Part shown: positions 52,031 to 62,917 of the stretch, piece by piece
Layout: the number at the start of each line of letters is the position of its first letter
Numbering within the stretch: position 1 is the first letter of the stretch
NCBI GenBank assembly: GCA_038380435.1
Contig: JAWZYU010000020.1
Location: 40,022,307-40,086,306 of the forward strand
Reading direction: 5' to 3'
Length of the DNA stretch: 64,000 nt
From: Ryuthela nishihirai
Lineage: Eukaryota > Arthropoda > Arachnida > Araneae > Heptathelidae
Made by a program: the position numbers and the translations under genes
The notes under the pieces: model-generated
Seen by the model: the letters and a program-made list of their open reading frames with translations, nothing else
What the model was told of the DNA's origin: nothing
The model's database searches: none

Positions 52031-55000
52031 TTAAAATAATATTAATTTCTTTTTTTTTAAGCCATAATCTTTAAATTTAGTCACTTTTTGTGTTATATTA
52101 AATCTATGTGTATGAGTAGCGTTTAAGTTATACCAGTTTTGTAATTCTTCTGTTATTTTAATTTTATTCTGGTTTTTATGTAGGTGCAAGAAATAAGGAA
52201 TTGAAATTGAAGTATTTAAATCCTTTGCTTGCTTTGCAAGGAAATCCACCAAATCATTTTCTTTGAGATTGATATGTGAAGGTATCCATTGTAATTGAAT
52301 TGAATATAATTATTATGTTGTATGTGTTGTTGTGTAATTGCAAGTATATCATTAATATAAAGAGCAAAATTGCTTTTAAATGGATTTTGATAAATAATTT
52401 CTAAAGATGTTTTACTGTCTGTAAGGATAACAATTTTACTGTTATAAAATTTTAGGGCCCAAGATATAGCATATATTATAGCTGTAATTTCTGCTATTAC
52501 CACTGAGGCTGGTCTGTTAAATTTAAATTGATGTCTGTGTGAGTTGCAAATAAATGCCCGTGATGCAATAGTTCTCTCTGAATTCAGAGAGCCATCAGTG
52601 AAAATTTTGATGAAATCCCTATATGTATTATCTATATATATTTCAGTTAAGATTTTTAAGCAATTTTTATCTAATATTTTTTTAGAGTAGATTCCTGGAA
52701 TTTCATTATTCATTTTAGGAAATGGTGATGTCCAGTAAGGGTAATATGTGATGATATCTCCACTCATTATATTCTCACTAATATTTAAAAATAAATTTTT
52801 TTCTTGTAATTGTGAAAGTGTTATATCTGTAAAATTTGATTTAATTTTTTCAATAATTGGGTGTTGTAAATTCTTTGTTATGATTCTGAATATAAGATTT
52901 GATAGTTGGTATTTTTTTTATGTCCAATGGTGGGAATGCAGTTTTTGCATATATATTAATATTTGCTGTAGTTTGCAAGAGTCCCAAACAGTATTTTAGA
53001 ATTTTTGTTTGAATACTTTCCAAGTTTTTCATTTTAGTTTTAGAGATATTATTGATCAATTCTAAACCATATGTAAATTTAGGTAAAATTATTGCATTGT
53101 ATATGAGTAATAAGTTTTTTGATATACATCCCCAATTTGAATTACCTAAATATCTTTGATATTGATATATTTTGTTTGATTTATCTTTTGCATTTTGTAT
53201 AAATGAATTCCATAGTAATTTCGAATCTAGGTGTAGTCCCAGAAATTTTAAATTATTCACAATTTTTATATTTCTGTCTTTTATTTTTATAATAAAGTCA
53301 TTAGGTAGACTTTTTGTTCTATGAAAGTAAATAATGTTTGTCTTTTCTATATTTAATTGTAAATTCCATTTTTCACAGTATTTATTTACATTGTTTATAG
53401 TGTTTTGAATTCTTTTCTCTATAATGTCTGTGTTAGGATGACTCGTCCAAAAGATCAGATCGTCCGCATAAGTTCTAAAATTAATATGTTCACCAAATAT
53501 GCTTTCAATATCATTTAGGTATATATTAAAACGTATCGGTGAAAATATGTCACCTTGGATAATTCCATTTAGAAATTTATATTCATGAGAGTAATTGTTT
53601 CCAATTTTGACTTTATAATATTTATTTTGTAAGATATGAAATAAAAAGTAATAAAGATTACCATATATTTTTAATGATCAAATTTTGGATAATAATGCAT
53701 GATATGATATTGAATCAAAGGCTTTTTCTAGGTCGATGACCACAGCTACCATGAAGCATTTATTCTTTATGGAATGTTCAGCATCTGTAATGATATTTAA
53801 TAATAAGTCTTTAGTGGCTCGGCCAAATCTGAAGCCATAACAGTGATTGTGGAAAAAATTATTTCTCTCAATATACCAGTTCAATCTAAATACAATCATC
53901 TTTTCAAATAGTTTGAGGATATTTGAGCTTAAGCATATTGGACGATATGAGTTTAATTCCTTTGCCAGTTTTTTTTTCTTTTTTAATAAAGATCATGTAG
54001 TTTTCTGACCATGAATTTGGGTATTCTCTAGAAGTCCAAATTTTGTTTAAAAAAGTCTAATAAAAATTGAATCCAATTGGATGGTAAATTTTTTAAAATT
54101 TTGTTGGAAATCCCATCTGGACCGGAGTTGTATTCTTTTTAATAGTTTAATAGCATTATTTAATTCAAAAAGTGAGAATGGGATATTAAGGATTTCGGTT
54201 TTATTGCTTTGAAATGTTTTGTGAAATATATTAGAATTTTAAAATTTTTTATCTAATTTGTTATTTGGTTTATAATGCCTAAGGGTATAAAATTCTGCAA
54301 TTTTTTCTGTAGTTTCTTGTGTTGATAAATTATTTTTAAGGAATATGATTCTATTGGATTTTTAGGGGTGGTAGTATTATGTAATTTTTTAAAAATTCAC
54401 CATAGATTTGTGGTTGATGTGTTAGGTGATAATTTTTCTGTTAGGACATTCCAGTTTAATCTTTGTATATTTTTAATTTTTTTTGCTATCGCAGTTTCCA
54501 ATCTTTGAAAATTTTCACAGTCAGTAAATGATCTCTTTCTTTCCATTCTTCTCTCTGCTCTTCTACGAATAGCAATCAGTTTATTTATAAATATGGATTC
54601 AATACGATTTTTTGGGCATTTTTAGTAATAGTTTCTGTATGTTTTTTAGTTTGTTCATTTAAAATATTAATTACACCGTTGTAATCTGTATTTTTATCAT
54701 TTGGGCAATTTTCTTCAATATTTATTCTAAATGCACCCCAATTTGTGATTTTAATTTGTGGTTAATTGAAACGGTATTAAATGTGATAAATATCGGCCAA
54801 TGGTCACTTCCAAAATTGTCAGCAAATAATTTCCATTGGATTTTTTTTAAATTTCAATAGTACATAGGGATAAATCAATTACTGAACAGACATCCGAAGT
54901 ATTTTTTCTGGTGGGCGAGCCACTGTTTAAAATAATTAAATTAAAATTTTCAATTAATTTGATTACATGTGCACTCTTATTATCATTCTTATATGAGTGC

Positions 55001-55423
55001 CACATTTTATTGTGGGAGTTAAAATCCCCACAAATTATGATTTCCCCTTTTAGGTTTTCTAAAAGAATTGCATATTGTTTGTATTTTATATAATTACATG
55101 GGTTATATATCTTAATTACATAAGTATTTAAATTATTAATTTTAACTTGTAAAATAATATATTCAAATTGGTCAGTAACATTGTCAATATAAAGTCTTCT
55201 TTGGGGAATTGATTTATTACATTATGTAACATATTCCTCTAGTATTTTTATTATTTCTTTGAATATATGTTACGAAGTTATTCAAATTAGGGATGTTGTC
55301 CGTCTGGGACTCTTGTAAACATAATATTTGAATATTTTTAGTTAAAACTAAATGTTTTAAAAAAGACTTTTTTTGTAACAAACCTCGACAATTCCATTGT
55401 AAAAGCACTAAGTTTCTGTTCAT
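52031..55423 (-). pseudogene. I-type LINE ORF2 remnant (EN-RT-RNase H)
   Basis: Blocks in several frames. The endonuclease start is at 55423-55217 (LVLLQWNCRGLLQKK, LCLQESQTDN). Reverse transcriptase follows at 53899-53678 (CYGFRFGRATKDLL, VVIDLEKAFDSISYHALL), then YADD at 53470-53459 followed by LIFWTSHP. The RT thumb region lies at 53260-52850 (NLKFLGLHLDSKLLWN, LPKFTYGLELI). RNase H is at 52767-52216 (IKIFTDGSLNSE, VVIAEITAI, VILTDSKTSLEII). The LQWN start and the presence of RNase H point to the I group. Stops and frameshifts rule out function. Confidence 0.87.
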
Positions 55424-55729
55424 GAACCACCCATTGAAATTGATAGGAGAATGTCCTTGATGAGATTCAACTCTGGACAGTTAGGAATCAGGTATTCTAA
55501 AAGTCTGATAAAAATGTTCAAAATCAGGCCTTTGGTTTCGTCTGACAAGTGGGTTTTACCTGTTCCAGCTTGTGCGTGAACTTCTTTCTATTCATATATC
55601 TGTTTATTAATTACAGTATCTTTTGTTTTTTTTTAGTTCCAGTTATATTTTTTTGATACTTCCAGCATATTCCATTGAATATGAAGTTATTACACTGCTT
55701 TTGACCAGTTTCGGGAAGTCCTTAGACGT

Positions 55730-56979
55730 TCAAGGTATCGCGATGAAAGTTTCACTGATGACGTCATCTTCTTCTTCTTCTTGGGAGCTCACTCCCAGGT
55801 CCGTATAAAGTGCACTTTCAATCCATTTGTTTGGCGAAGAAATTTCTTGATGTTCAGCGCCAGCTCGGTTCTCTGAAAAGAAATTTTGACCAATTTTTGA
55901 GTTCTGAATTATTGTTTTAGCTTTTATTAGAGCCTGTTGCCAAGTAATATTTCCCTCCAATTGCAAAGTTTTCGCCTTGCAGGCAATTATTCTAGCTTGG
56001 CATCCAGACCAAGTAGCTGGATGGGGCCCATTACAGTTCGGACATTTGTAACCTTTTGCTGTACACTGTTTGTAGTGATGCCCTCCTCCACATTTTTTAC
56101 ATGTCAACTTGCCACGACATGATGAAATGGCATGTCCGAAGACATATCATCTGAGACACAGATTAGGCGGAATGTTATATTTCTTAACACGAAATCTTCT
56201 GAATCCAACGTAAACAAATTCTGGTAAGATCACACCTTCGAATTCGAGAATTATTTATGTGTAGGTGTACATGCTGTCTCTGAGTTGTCATCAATTTTTT
56301 TATCGTAATGAATCATTCGTCTTAGGCTAAGGACTTTCTGGTCTTCAAGTAAGTCTAAAATTTTATCATCATTTAAGGAGGTGGGAACTCCGATGATTGA
56401 GCCCAGTACAGATTTCCTAAAATCTGGGATATCAACAGAGATAGGAATATCTAAAAGTGTTTTCAGATTCATCATAAGATCATATTGTTCCTGATTATTT
56501 GGGAATAAAAGCAGTCTTCCATAGGAGATAAATCTCCCTGGGTTATGTTCACCAAGTAATTTATTGAAATATGCTGTAACCTTCCTAATGTCAAGACCAT
56601 TAATGTCGTCATTTATTCCTTCAATTAAAAGTGCTAGTTCCTCTTTCTTTCCAGTATTTTCTGATATCAGTTCTGATTCTTTTAAGTTGGCCGAGTCTAA
56701 TGAAGTTAATATAACATATTTCTTTTTATTAGCATTATCCTCTAGTGATGTTATATTATGTTCTATAGTATGTTTGTTAGGTAAATTTGAAGTATTACTA
56801 TTTTCTACTCTTACAACTTTATCCGAAAGTACCTTTTTATTAGAAATATCCAAACTTGTTGAGAGATCTTTGACGTCTGTTGAAATTGTCTTATCCTTTT
56901 CTGTGTTGTCTTCTGTAGACTTTGAAGGTGAAATCTCCGATTCCGAAGACAATTTGATTGCAAAGGGACTTCTCATCAA
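55730..56979 (-). pseudogene. I-type LINE ORF1 remnant (Gag-like)
   Basis: The upstream block 56979-56251 is Ser/Asp/Lys-rich and runs into an RNA-binding region (FISYGRLLLFPNNQEQYDLM). The downstream block 56250-55730 holds zinc knuckles: CKKCGGGHHYKQC, then CPNCNGPHPATWSGC. The first of three knuckles is broken by TGA at 56147-56149, at its second Cys position, and a frameshift separates the two blocks near 56250. Confidence 0.85.
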
Positions 56980-57450
56980 GCACTGAGAAGTCCTTTTGCT
57001 GATCTGTAATTCATTTCTTCTTTGCTGTTGTGGTGTTGTAAGTTTTCGATTTTTTTATCCTTATTTTGATAGGAGAAGTCGAAGTACTGTTCTTTTTTTT
57101 CCCGTTAGCCATGTTGAAGCAGTCAGAAACTTCTATCTCCACTTCAATTTACACTGGAGACTCCTAATCAGTAGCACATCTCCAATTTAATTAGTAAAAA
57201 AATTCAACAAGAAACAAGACAGAGTAACTGAAATATCAAAACACTAACACATGCGACCACACCTTCTGCTCACTCCTTCCGACCACTCCTTCCGGTGGCC
57301 ACTTGGCCTTGACGGGAGGCTACCATCAGTCTTCGAACAGCTGTTCCAGTGGGTCCCCTCCCCCAACCTTCTCTGAGCCTTGAGGTCCTTATGACCTGGC
57401 TATTTAGCCCATTGTGCGGAACAAAAGTTCCGCTCAGAGATAACCCAACC

Positions 57451-57590
57451 CATTTCAACAATCTTTACGGATCTCTCTCTCTGTACGCACTTCAACAAAT
57501 CTTTAAAATGTAGCTGCCCACTTTAACAATGGTTTTAAAAGATTTTACATATTTCAACCAAATATTTTAAGGGTCAGGACACATTTTTAC
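57451..57590 (+). repeat. 32-bp satellite, right part
   Basis: Continuation of the array at 50051-50787, with units CATTTCAACAATCTTTA, ACTTCAACAAATCTTTAAA, CTTTAACAATGGTTTTAAA. Confidence 0.82.
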
Positions 57591-57689
57591 ACAGCAAAAA
57601 AAAGTAAATTATTATTAGTAATTACAATGTTATTATATTTATATTAGACGGATTATTGTGGTAATTCATGAAAATGGGAGCTAGACAAA

Positions 57690-57916
57690 AACTGAACCAT
57701 GAGTGGGATTCGAACCCACTTCTCCCCGTAATGTTAAGAAAAGATTAGACGTCGATGGCGAGCACGCCTTAGGAGTGCGACATCACCAATGTCGCAAACC
57801 ACTAAGGCGTGCTAACCAGTACAACCGTCGAATCTTTTCTAAGGCGTGCTAACCAGTACAACCGTCGAATCTTTTCTAAGGCGTGCTAATCACTACACCA
57901 TCAACATCTAATCTTT
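57690..57916 (-). repeat. tRNA-like palindromic and tandem repeat
   Basis: GTGGGATTCGAACCCACTTC near 57700-57720 is the complement of a tRNA T-arm. A two-level hairpin follows: GCACGCCTTAG (57763) pairs with CTAAGGCGTGC (57802), enclosing TGCGACAT/ATGTCGCA with loop CACCA. The segment CTAAGGCGTGCTAACCAGTA (and onward to TCGAATCTTTT) then repeats three times at exactly 37 bp (57802, 57839, 57876). It is probably a rearranged tRNA-derived SINE of a third kind. Confidence 0.7.
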
Positions 57917-58088
57917 TCTTCAGCTAATGTACTAAAAATTTATGAATCCTATCCACGGCGAAACTACATAAATATTGTTCAGTTCCACATGTACTGGATA
58001 ACTCCTATTGATACTTTACTACCGATTCATTTTGGTAACTATTTTCTGAAATCAAAGAAATGGAAATTTTACTAATTTTTATCTTCCT
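57917..58088. other. spacer
   Basis: AT-rich, nothing recognised. Confidence 0.4.
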
Positions 58089-58100
58089 AATATTCATAAG

Positions 58101-58391
58101 AGTTGGGTTTGTTTGTTTCACCTCTAAGCGGCACTTTTTTGCACACCATGGGCTAAATGGCCAGATCACATGGACCTCGAAGGCTCAGAGAAGGTTAGGG
58201 GAAGGGACCCACTAGAACAACTGTTGGAAGACAGATGGTAGCCTCCCGTCAACGCCATCCAGCGTGTTCTTTAAATTGCACAGGGTATGGCTCTCCCACA
58301 CACAGAGCCACGGCTTAACGTCCCATCCGACGGGCGGCGGCCTTTTCAAGCCCATCGGTGTCCCCTATTGACCGTGGGCAGGGCGGGGAAA
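58101..58391 (-). mobile_element. 5'-truncated SINE A, 12-bp TSD
   Basis: Flanked by AATATTCATAAG (58089-58100 and 58392-58403). It stops at CCGTGGGCAGGGCGGGG, just after the core, without the tRNA-like head. Confidence 0.93.
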
Positions 58392-58403
58392 AATATTCAT
58401 AAG

Positions 58404-59094
58404 ATCAAACTCAAAATTCACAAAACATGAAAGTGGACCAGCACTTGTTGGTGGGACAGTATATGCAGGGGTTTTTATGAAAGAATATCTATATTTAAAA
58501 TGCTATATTTATATATATATTATATATATATTTAAAATGCTATATTTTGTTAAATAATTAAGTAACAAAAAATAATTTTATGTAACAAGAAACTTAATTC
58601 TCGTTTTGCGTTCAACAGGTTTCAATGTGTGCATCACTGATAGCGAAATATTCAATTTCCTCCCATACTCGGCTTTTCTGCAACAGATGAAGTGATTCTT
58701 TAAATGCTGTATATTACGAATTTGTTTCAGAGTGGACCACAATTTTAATGTTTTCTTCCCCCTCCAAAGAAAACAGTCTAATGGTGTTAACTTGGAACCA
58801 TAATATCGGTTCACCTCTATCAACGATTTCTTGCAAATTTAACGTTTTAACACATTACTTGTGATAGTCTGTGTTTAACACCAGGCGCGTACCCATGATA
58901 TAGTTTCGGGGGAAATGGGGTCTGATACTATGACTTGGTTAAGTTTCCCAATTACTAACATATTCTATGGAACAGGAAATATTAAAATGCTATTCTATAT
59001 GGAGTAAGATTTTTTTGTTTTTTTCTTAATCTATTTTTAGTGTCGTATGTAAACGACAGAGCTGAAATAAAAAAAAATAAAAAAATAAAAAAAA
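58404..59094. other. AT-rich, nothing recognised
   Basis: Contains ATATATAT runs near 58510. An 81-codon frame on minus (58578-58823) ends with a string resembling nothing I know. Confidence 0.4.
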
Positions 59095-59455
59095 CCAGAC
59101 TAGTAATCTGTAGTTTCCAGGTTCGAGTCCCAGCTTGGTCAGCGTTGAGATTTATCTCCACAAAATTCCCCGCCCTGCGTACGGTCAGTAGGGGACACCG
59201 ATGGGCTTGGAAAGGCCGCCGTCCGTCGGATGGGACGTTAAGCCGTGGCTCTTTGTGTGGGAGAGCCATACCCTGTGCACGTTAAAGAACGTAAGACGTT
59301 AAGAACGTTGACGGGAGGCTACCATCTGTCTCCCAACAACTGTTACAGTGGGTCCCCTCCCCCAACCTTCTCTGAGCCTTCGGGGTCCATGTGACATGGC
59401 CATTTAGCCCATGGTGTGCAAAAAAGTGTGGCTCAGAGGTAAAACAACCCAACCC
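59095..59455 (+). mobile_element. SINE A lacking the first ~35 bp
   Basis: Starts in the anticodon arm (CCAGACTAGTAATCTG) behind a poly(A)-rich stretch and runs to CAACCCAACCCC. It has an internal deletion around 59290 (GTAAGACGTTAAGAACGTTG). No TSD was identified. Confidence 0.87.
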
Positions 59456-59809
59456 CATTGTGCAACTCTCTTAGTCACATTTAGTTAGGTTTTCTGTGGG
59501 GTTAAACTTATGAGATGAAATATCCCGATTTCAGTAAACTGAAAACAGAATCACGGTCCCTGTTTTAGAAATCTAAAACCGGGACAGTTACCGAAATGTC
59601 CCGGTTTTCATTATAGCGCCATTGTGGTCCTAATTCCACGCTCTTGTACCACGAAACTGAGAACTTTTCTTAACATTTTGAGAACTAAATTACATTTGTT
59701 ATATAATTAATTCTTTAATAAAATGTAAAACTTTTAAATATGGATATATTTTATAATGACCCTGTAAGTTTATTTTACTTTTCTTTGAAAGGTTTTACAT
59801 GTTAAATTG
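59456..59809. other. nothing recognised
   Basis: Contains CCGGGACAGTTACCGAAATGTCCCGG near 59579-59604, an interrupted inverted repeat. No other signal. Confidence 0.4.
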
Positions 59810-59904
59810 AAACACTGGCCTCATCTGAAAGACAACACAACCTTACCCAGGGATCGAACGCAGGTCCTCTGATCAGTAGCCAAACACGCTAACCACCCAG
59901 GGGG
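59810..59904 (-). mobile_element. tRNA-like SINE fragment (SINE B or relative)
   Basis: The reverse strand reads GTGGTTAGCGTGTTTGGCTA, then GACCTGCGTTCGATCCCTGG, a tRNA-like head similar to SINE B. The body after the head differs. The foldback MITE begins right at its end. Confidence 0.6.
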
Positions 59905-59906
59905 TA

Positions 59907-60119
59907 CAGTCGCTCAAAAAAGTATCCGAACGCTATGGTTGATTACAGAATTCAGAAAGAATATCTGGCAACGATTTTTTTAGAAATTAATGATCTGGCA
60001 ACCTTCGTGTACTGTACACGAAGGTTGCCAGATCACTAATTTCTGAAAAAATCGTTGCCAGTTGTTTTTACTGAATTTTGTATACAACCATAGCTTTCGG
60101 ATATTTTTTTGAGCGACTG
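59907..60119. mobile_element. foldback MITE, exactly symmetric
   Basis: 213 bp, with the ends CAGTCGCTCAAAAAA and TTTTTTTGAGCGACTG and TA on both sides (59905-59906, 60120-60121), so of Tc1/mariner type. The whole element is one inverted repeat around base 60013. The two 106-nt arms differ at about 11 positions and by no indel, and the central 43 nt (59992-60034) are perfect. It has no coding capacity and would be mobilised in trans. Confidence 0.95.
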
Positions 60120-60121
60120 TA

Positions 60122-60381
60122 CATGGCAATCCTGTAGTCCATAAATATGACTAAAAAGTGAGAATTGGATAAATCTTTCGTCTTCAATTTATTGCATTTT
60201 TCCCGTCGAAAACTTATTTTCGAAGTTAAGAATTTGACTTTCACAATTGATAAAACAAGTGAATGAGCTAATAAGTGTTGGAGAAGCATACACTCTGTTA
60301 CAAATAATAACTGGACATTTTCATGTTATGTGAATGTAAAGACACACTCTAAGCTAACTATGAAAATAAGCTTTTTTAAGG
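60122..60381. other. spacer
   Basis: AT-rich, nothing recognised. Confidence 0.4.
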
Positions 60382-61152
60382 GTTGGGCTGGTTGGTTTTA
60401 CCTCTGAGCGACACTTTTAGGCACACCATGGGTAAGGGGGCGGGGGTGGCTCAGTCGGTAGCGCGCCAGGCTCGTAATCTGTAGTTCCCAGGTTCGAGTC
60501 CCAGCTGGGTCAGCGTTGAGATTTATCTCCGCAAAATTCCCCGCCCTGCCCACGGTCAGTAGGGGACACCGATCAGCTTGGAAAGGCCGCCGTCCGTCGG
60601 ATGGGACGTTAAGCCGTGGCCCCGTGTACGCGAGAGCCATACCCTGTGCACGTTAAAGAACACGCTGGATGGCCTTGACGGGAGGCTACCATCTGTCTCC
60701 CAACAGCTGTTCCAGTGGGTCCCCTCCCCCAACCTTCTCTGAGCCTTCGGGGTCCTTGTGACCTGGCCATTTAGCCCATGGTGTGCAAAAAAGTGCCGCT
60801 CAGAGGTAAAACAACCCAACCCAACCCACACCATGGGCTAAATGGCCAGATCACATGGACCTCGAAGGCTCAGAGAAGGTTAGGAGAGGGGACCCACTTG
60901 AACAGCTGTTGGTAGACAGATGGTAGCCTCCCGTCAAGGCCATCCAGCGTGTTCTTTAACGTGCACAGGGTATGGCTCTTCCGCACACGGGGCCACGGCT
61001 TAACGTCACATCCGACGGCGGCGGCCTTTCCAAGCCCATCGGTGTCCCCTACTGACCATGGGCAGGTCGGGGAATTTTGCGGATAAAAATCGCAACGCTG
61101 ACCCAGCTGGGACTCGAACCTGGAAACTACAGATTACGAGCCTGGTGCGCTC
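60382..61152 (-). mobile_element. SINE A split by an opposite SINE A
   Basis: Tail end at 60382-60435 and the rest at 60842-61152, reading from the TGGGCTAAATGG junction to CGAGCCTGGTGCGC. The head ends early, before its box A. Confidence 0.92.
60436..60826 (+). mobile_element. full-length SINE A nested in the opposite strand
   Basis: Flanked by CACACCATGGGTAA (60422-60435) and CACACCATGGGCTAA (60827-60841), a TSD with one missing base. Close to the family consensus. Confidence 0.95.
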
Positions 61153-61510
61153 CTACTGGCTTTTTCAAGGGAAAATGTCACTAGAGAAAAATTAAAGATC
61201 ACTCGAATTTCTCTAAATCTCAAATTTCAGCAATATTCGCTTTCATATTTAAAGAGTTATTACTGTTGGAACATGTAACAGTAGACGACTCTGCCACATT
61301 CTTCCTAAACATCTATCTTCCATCATATTGATGATCCTAAACATTTGCTCTTCCCAAAATTATTGAAAAGGGAAGAAGAAATCGTTACACAAACTTCAAA
61401 TATTTCATTTATGTTGTTATAAGAAACGTTCACTAACAATGTGTTTCATCTTTTCATACAAATTTTTATGAGTAGCAAATGTTATAGTTAAATATTTCAG
61501 CTGTCATATG
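61153..61510. other. AT-rich, nothing recognised
   Basis: Spacer without recognised signal. Confidence 0.4.
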
Positions 61511-61808
61511 TGATGGGGGTGGCTCAGTCAGTAGCGCGCCAGGCTCTGTCTGCAGGTTCGAGTCCCAGCAGGTCCAGCGCTGGGGTTTATTTTTCAACAT
61601 TTCCTACCCTCGGTCAGTGGGGGGAGGCACCGGTGGGGGACACCGATGGGCTTGGTAAAGGCCTCCTGCCGTCGGATGGGCCGTGGCTCCGAGAGCGAGA
61701 AAGTCATATCCTGTGCACGTTGTAACACGAGTTGGAGTGTCCTTGTGACCTGGCCATTTAGTCCAATGTGTGCAAAAAAGTGCCTCTCAGAAGTAAAACA
61801 GCCCAGCT
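61511..61808 (+). mobile_element. old SINE A with internal deletions
   Basis: Head with good box A (GTGGCTCAGTCAGTAGCGC) and box B (CAGGTTCGAGTCC). The anticodon arm is shortened, and about 90 bp of the 3' domain is missing after GTTGTAACACGAGTTGG. Tail AAAACAGCCCAGC. Confidence 0.85.
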
Positions 61809-62640
61809 TCCATAACTATTTAAATATTAAACAAATATTGGACAATATTGGAGGAAAATAGAGTTTGGAGTGAGATCTTCAATTTATCTACAGTAACAGC
61901 ATTTTTTCATTAAAAAAAATTGTTTTCAAAGCTAGGAATGTGTCTTTCCATTCACGTAGTGTGTAAGTGTCTGGTTGTCTTTTGTAAATATAGTATATAT
62001 TGTTTTCTCAAGCAAAACGAATGGCGCATTTAAAAGGGAAGTTGGAAGATTCAAACCCTCCGCAAATGTATACATTTCAAATATTATTTTGCATTTTTAT
62101 GTTTTTGAAACCTTTAGGAACTATTAAACATTGATGCAAAATGTACTACTGGTTTATATTTACTTATCAGTTGCCTTTTTCGTTTTCTGCAATTTTCATA
62201 TTGATTTCCTACGTTTGAATCTTTTGGAAAAAATCAAATCCTCCATGTTTTCAAACTGGCGACATATTTTCAAAATACGCTTCTGAGCAAAACCAAAACA
62301 TTTGCTGAAATTTCTTCTTTTTTTAGAGGAATAAGACAAACCGAAAAAGTATCTGAAGCAAGAAATGCAACTCTACATCGCCGATTACAAGTTCAGAAAT
62401 GCGTCATATTTCGAAACAGAAAATAAACTGTCTTTCATGCCATTTCTTATAGAACATTAAATGAAACACTCCACACATCACCACCTGTATGCCAAAAGTT
62501 TCGCGAATGCTTCCTCTTATATCGTCTGTTTATATCTGAGAAGCAAGAATACCTCTTTCTGTCTCTTATCGCCATGACAGACTAGATAGCGTCTCAGTTT
62601 TTTCATCTTTCCGCCGATAGATCCACCTGCAAATTCTGGT
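61809..62640. other. AT-rich upstream region
   Basis: No repeat family recognised. It precedes the candidate first exon. Confidence 0.4.
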
Positions 62641-62773
62641 GAGTCGCTATAAGCTGACGCATGGACTCGAGGAATGACGTAGTTGTAGAGATGGAGGGCG
62701 GGAAGACACGAGTTGGAGGTGGGAGGGAGGAGATAGAGAACGGAAGAAAGACACCGCGTGAGAATATTGCCAG
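62640..62773 (+). promoter_or_regulatory. possible promoter of the exon at 62848
   Basis: CTATAAGC near 62648 resembles a TATA box and ATGACGTAG near 62673 resembles a CRE half-palindrome. A GA-rich stretch (GAGGGCGGGAAG, GGAGGTGGGAGGGAGG) follows, which could be 5' UTR. The assignment is by position only. Confidence 0.3.
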
Positions 62774-62821
62774 ATGACGTCCCTGCAAACATTCGAACAT
62801 CAGAACGAGGATCTCCACTAG
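62774..62821 (+). CDS. 15-codon upstream ORF
   Basis: ATG at 62774, stop TAG at 62819-62821. It lies 26 nt before the main ATG in another frame. If the transcript starts upstream, it could dampen translation of the main frame. Confidence 0.3.
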   Translation: MTSLQTFEHQNEDLH

Positions 62822-62847
62822 AAAGATTGGGTAGTAACAAGGCAGAC

Positions 62848-62911
62848 ATGATAGAAACCTTTAGATACGCAGCGGCTACAGTGCTTCTGTTGTCAGGGAT
62901 AGTGGCTCAGG
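62848..62911 (+). CDS. first coding exon of a secreted protein (partial)
   Basis: From ATG the frame encodes MIETFRYAAATVLLLSGIVA followed by Gln, and the exon ends with G. It has a short polar start with one Arg, a hydrophobic core (AAATVLLLSGIV) and an A-x-A/Q-type cleavage region, i.e. a signal peptide. It is directly followed by GTAAGT (62912-62917), a consensus splice donor (CAGG/GTAAGT), giving a phase-1 intron. A phase-1 intron just after the signal peptide is a common layout of genes for secreted proteins. The next exon lies beyond the window, since no fitting acceptor-exon is evident before 64000. The start has G at -3. The mature protein is unknown. Confidence 0.55.
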
Positions 62912-62917
62912 GTAAGT

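Larger units (their letters stand above)
51033..57303 (-). mobile_element. old I-type LINE, near full length, 17-bp TSD
   Basis: Flanked by TGGCCTTGACGTGAGGC (51016-51032) and TGGCCTTGACGGGAGGC (57304-57320), one mismatch. Its own length is about 5.9 kb after removal of the SINE inside. The 5' end is at right, next to 57303. ORF1 and ORF2 relics are in the expected order. The 3' region (51460-51760) has (TTATCTTTTC)n-like low complexity. It is more AT-rich than the LINE at 28-33 kb and has many frameshifts, so it is old. Confidence 0.88.
50788..57450 (+). mobile_element. SINE A split by an old LINE
   Basis: The left part, 50788-51032, covers head and core; the right part, 57304-57450, covers the 3' domain and tail. 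It is flanked by CATTTCAACA at 50778-50787 and 57451-57460, although that string is also part of the host satellite. The halves overlap in a 17-bp duplication made by the LINE insertion. Confidence 0.92.
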
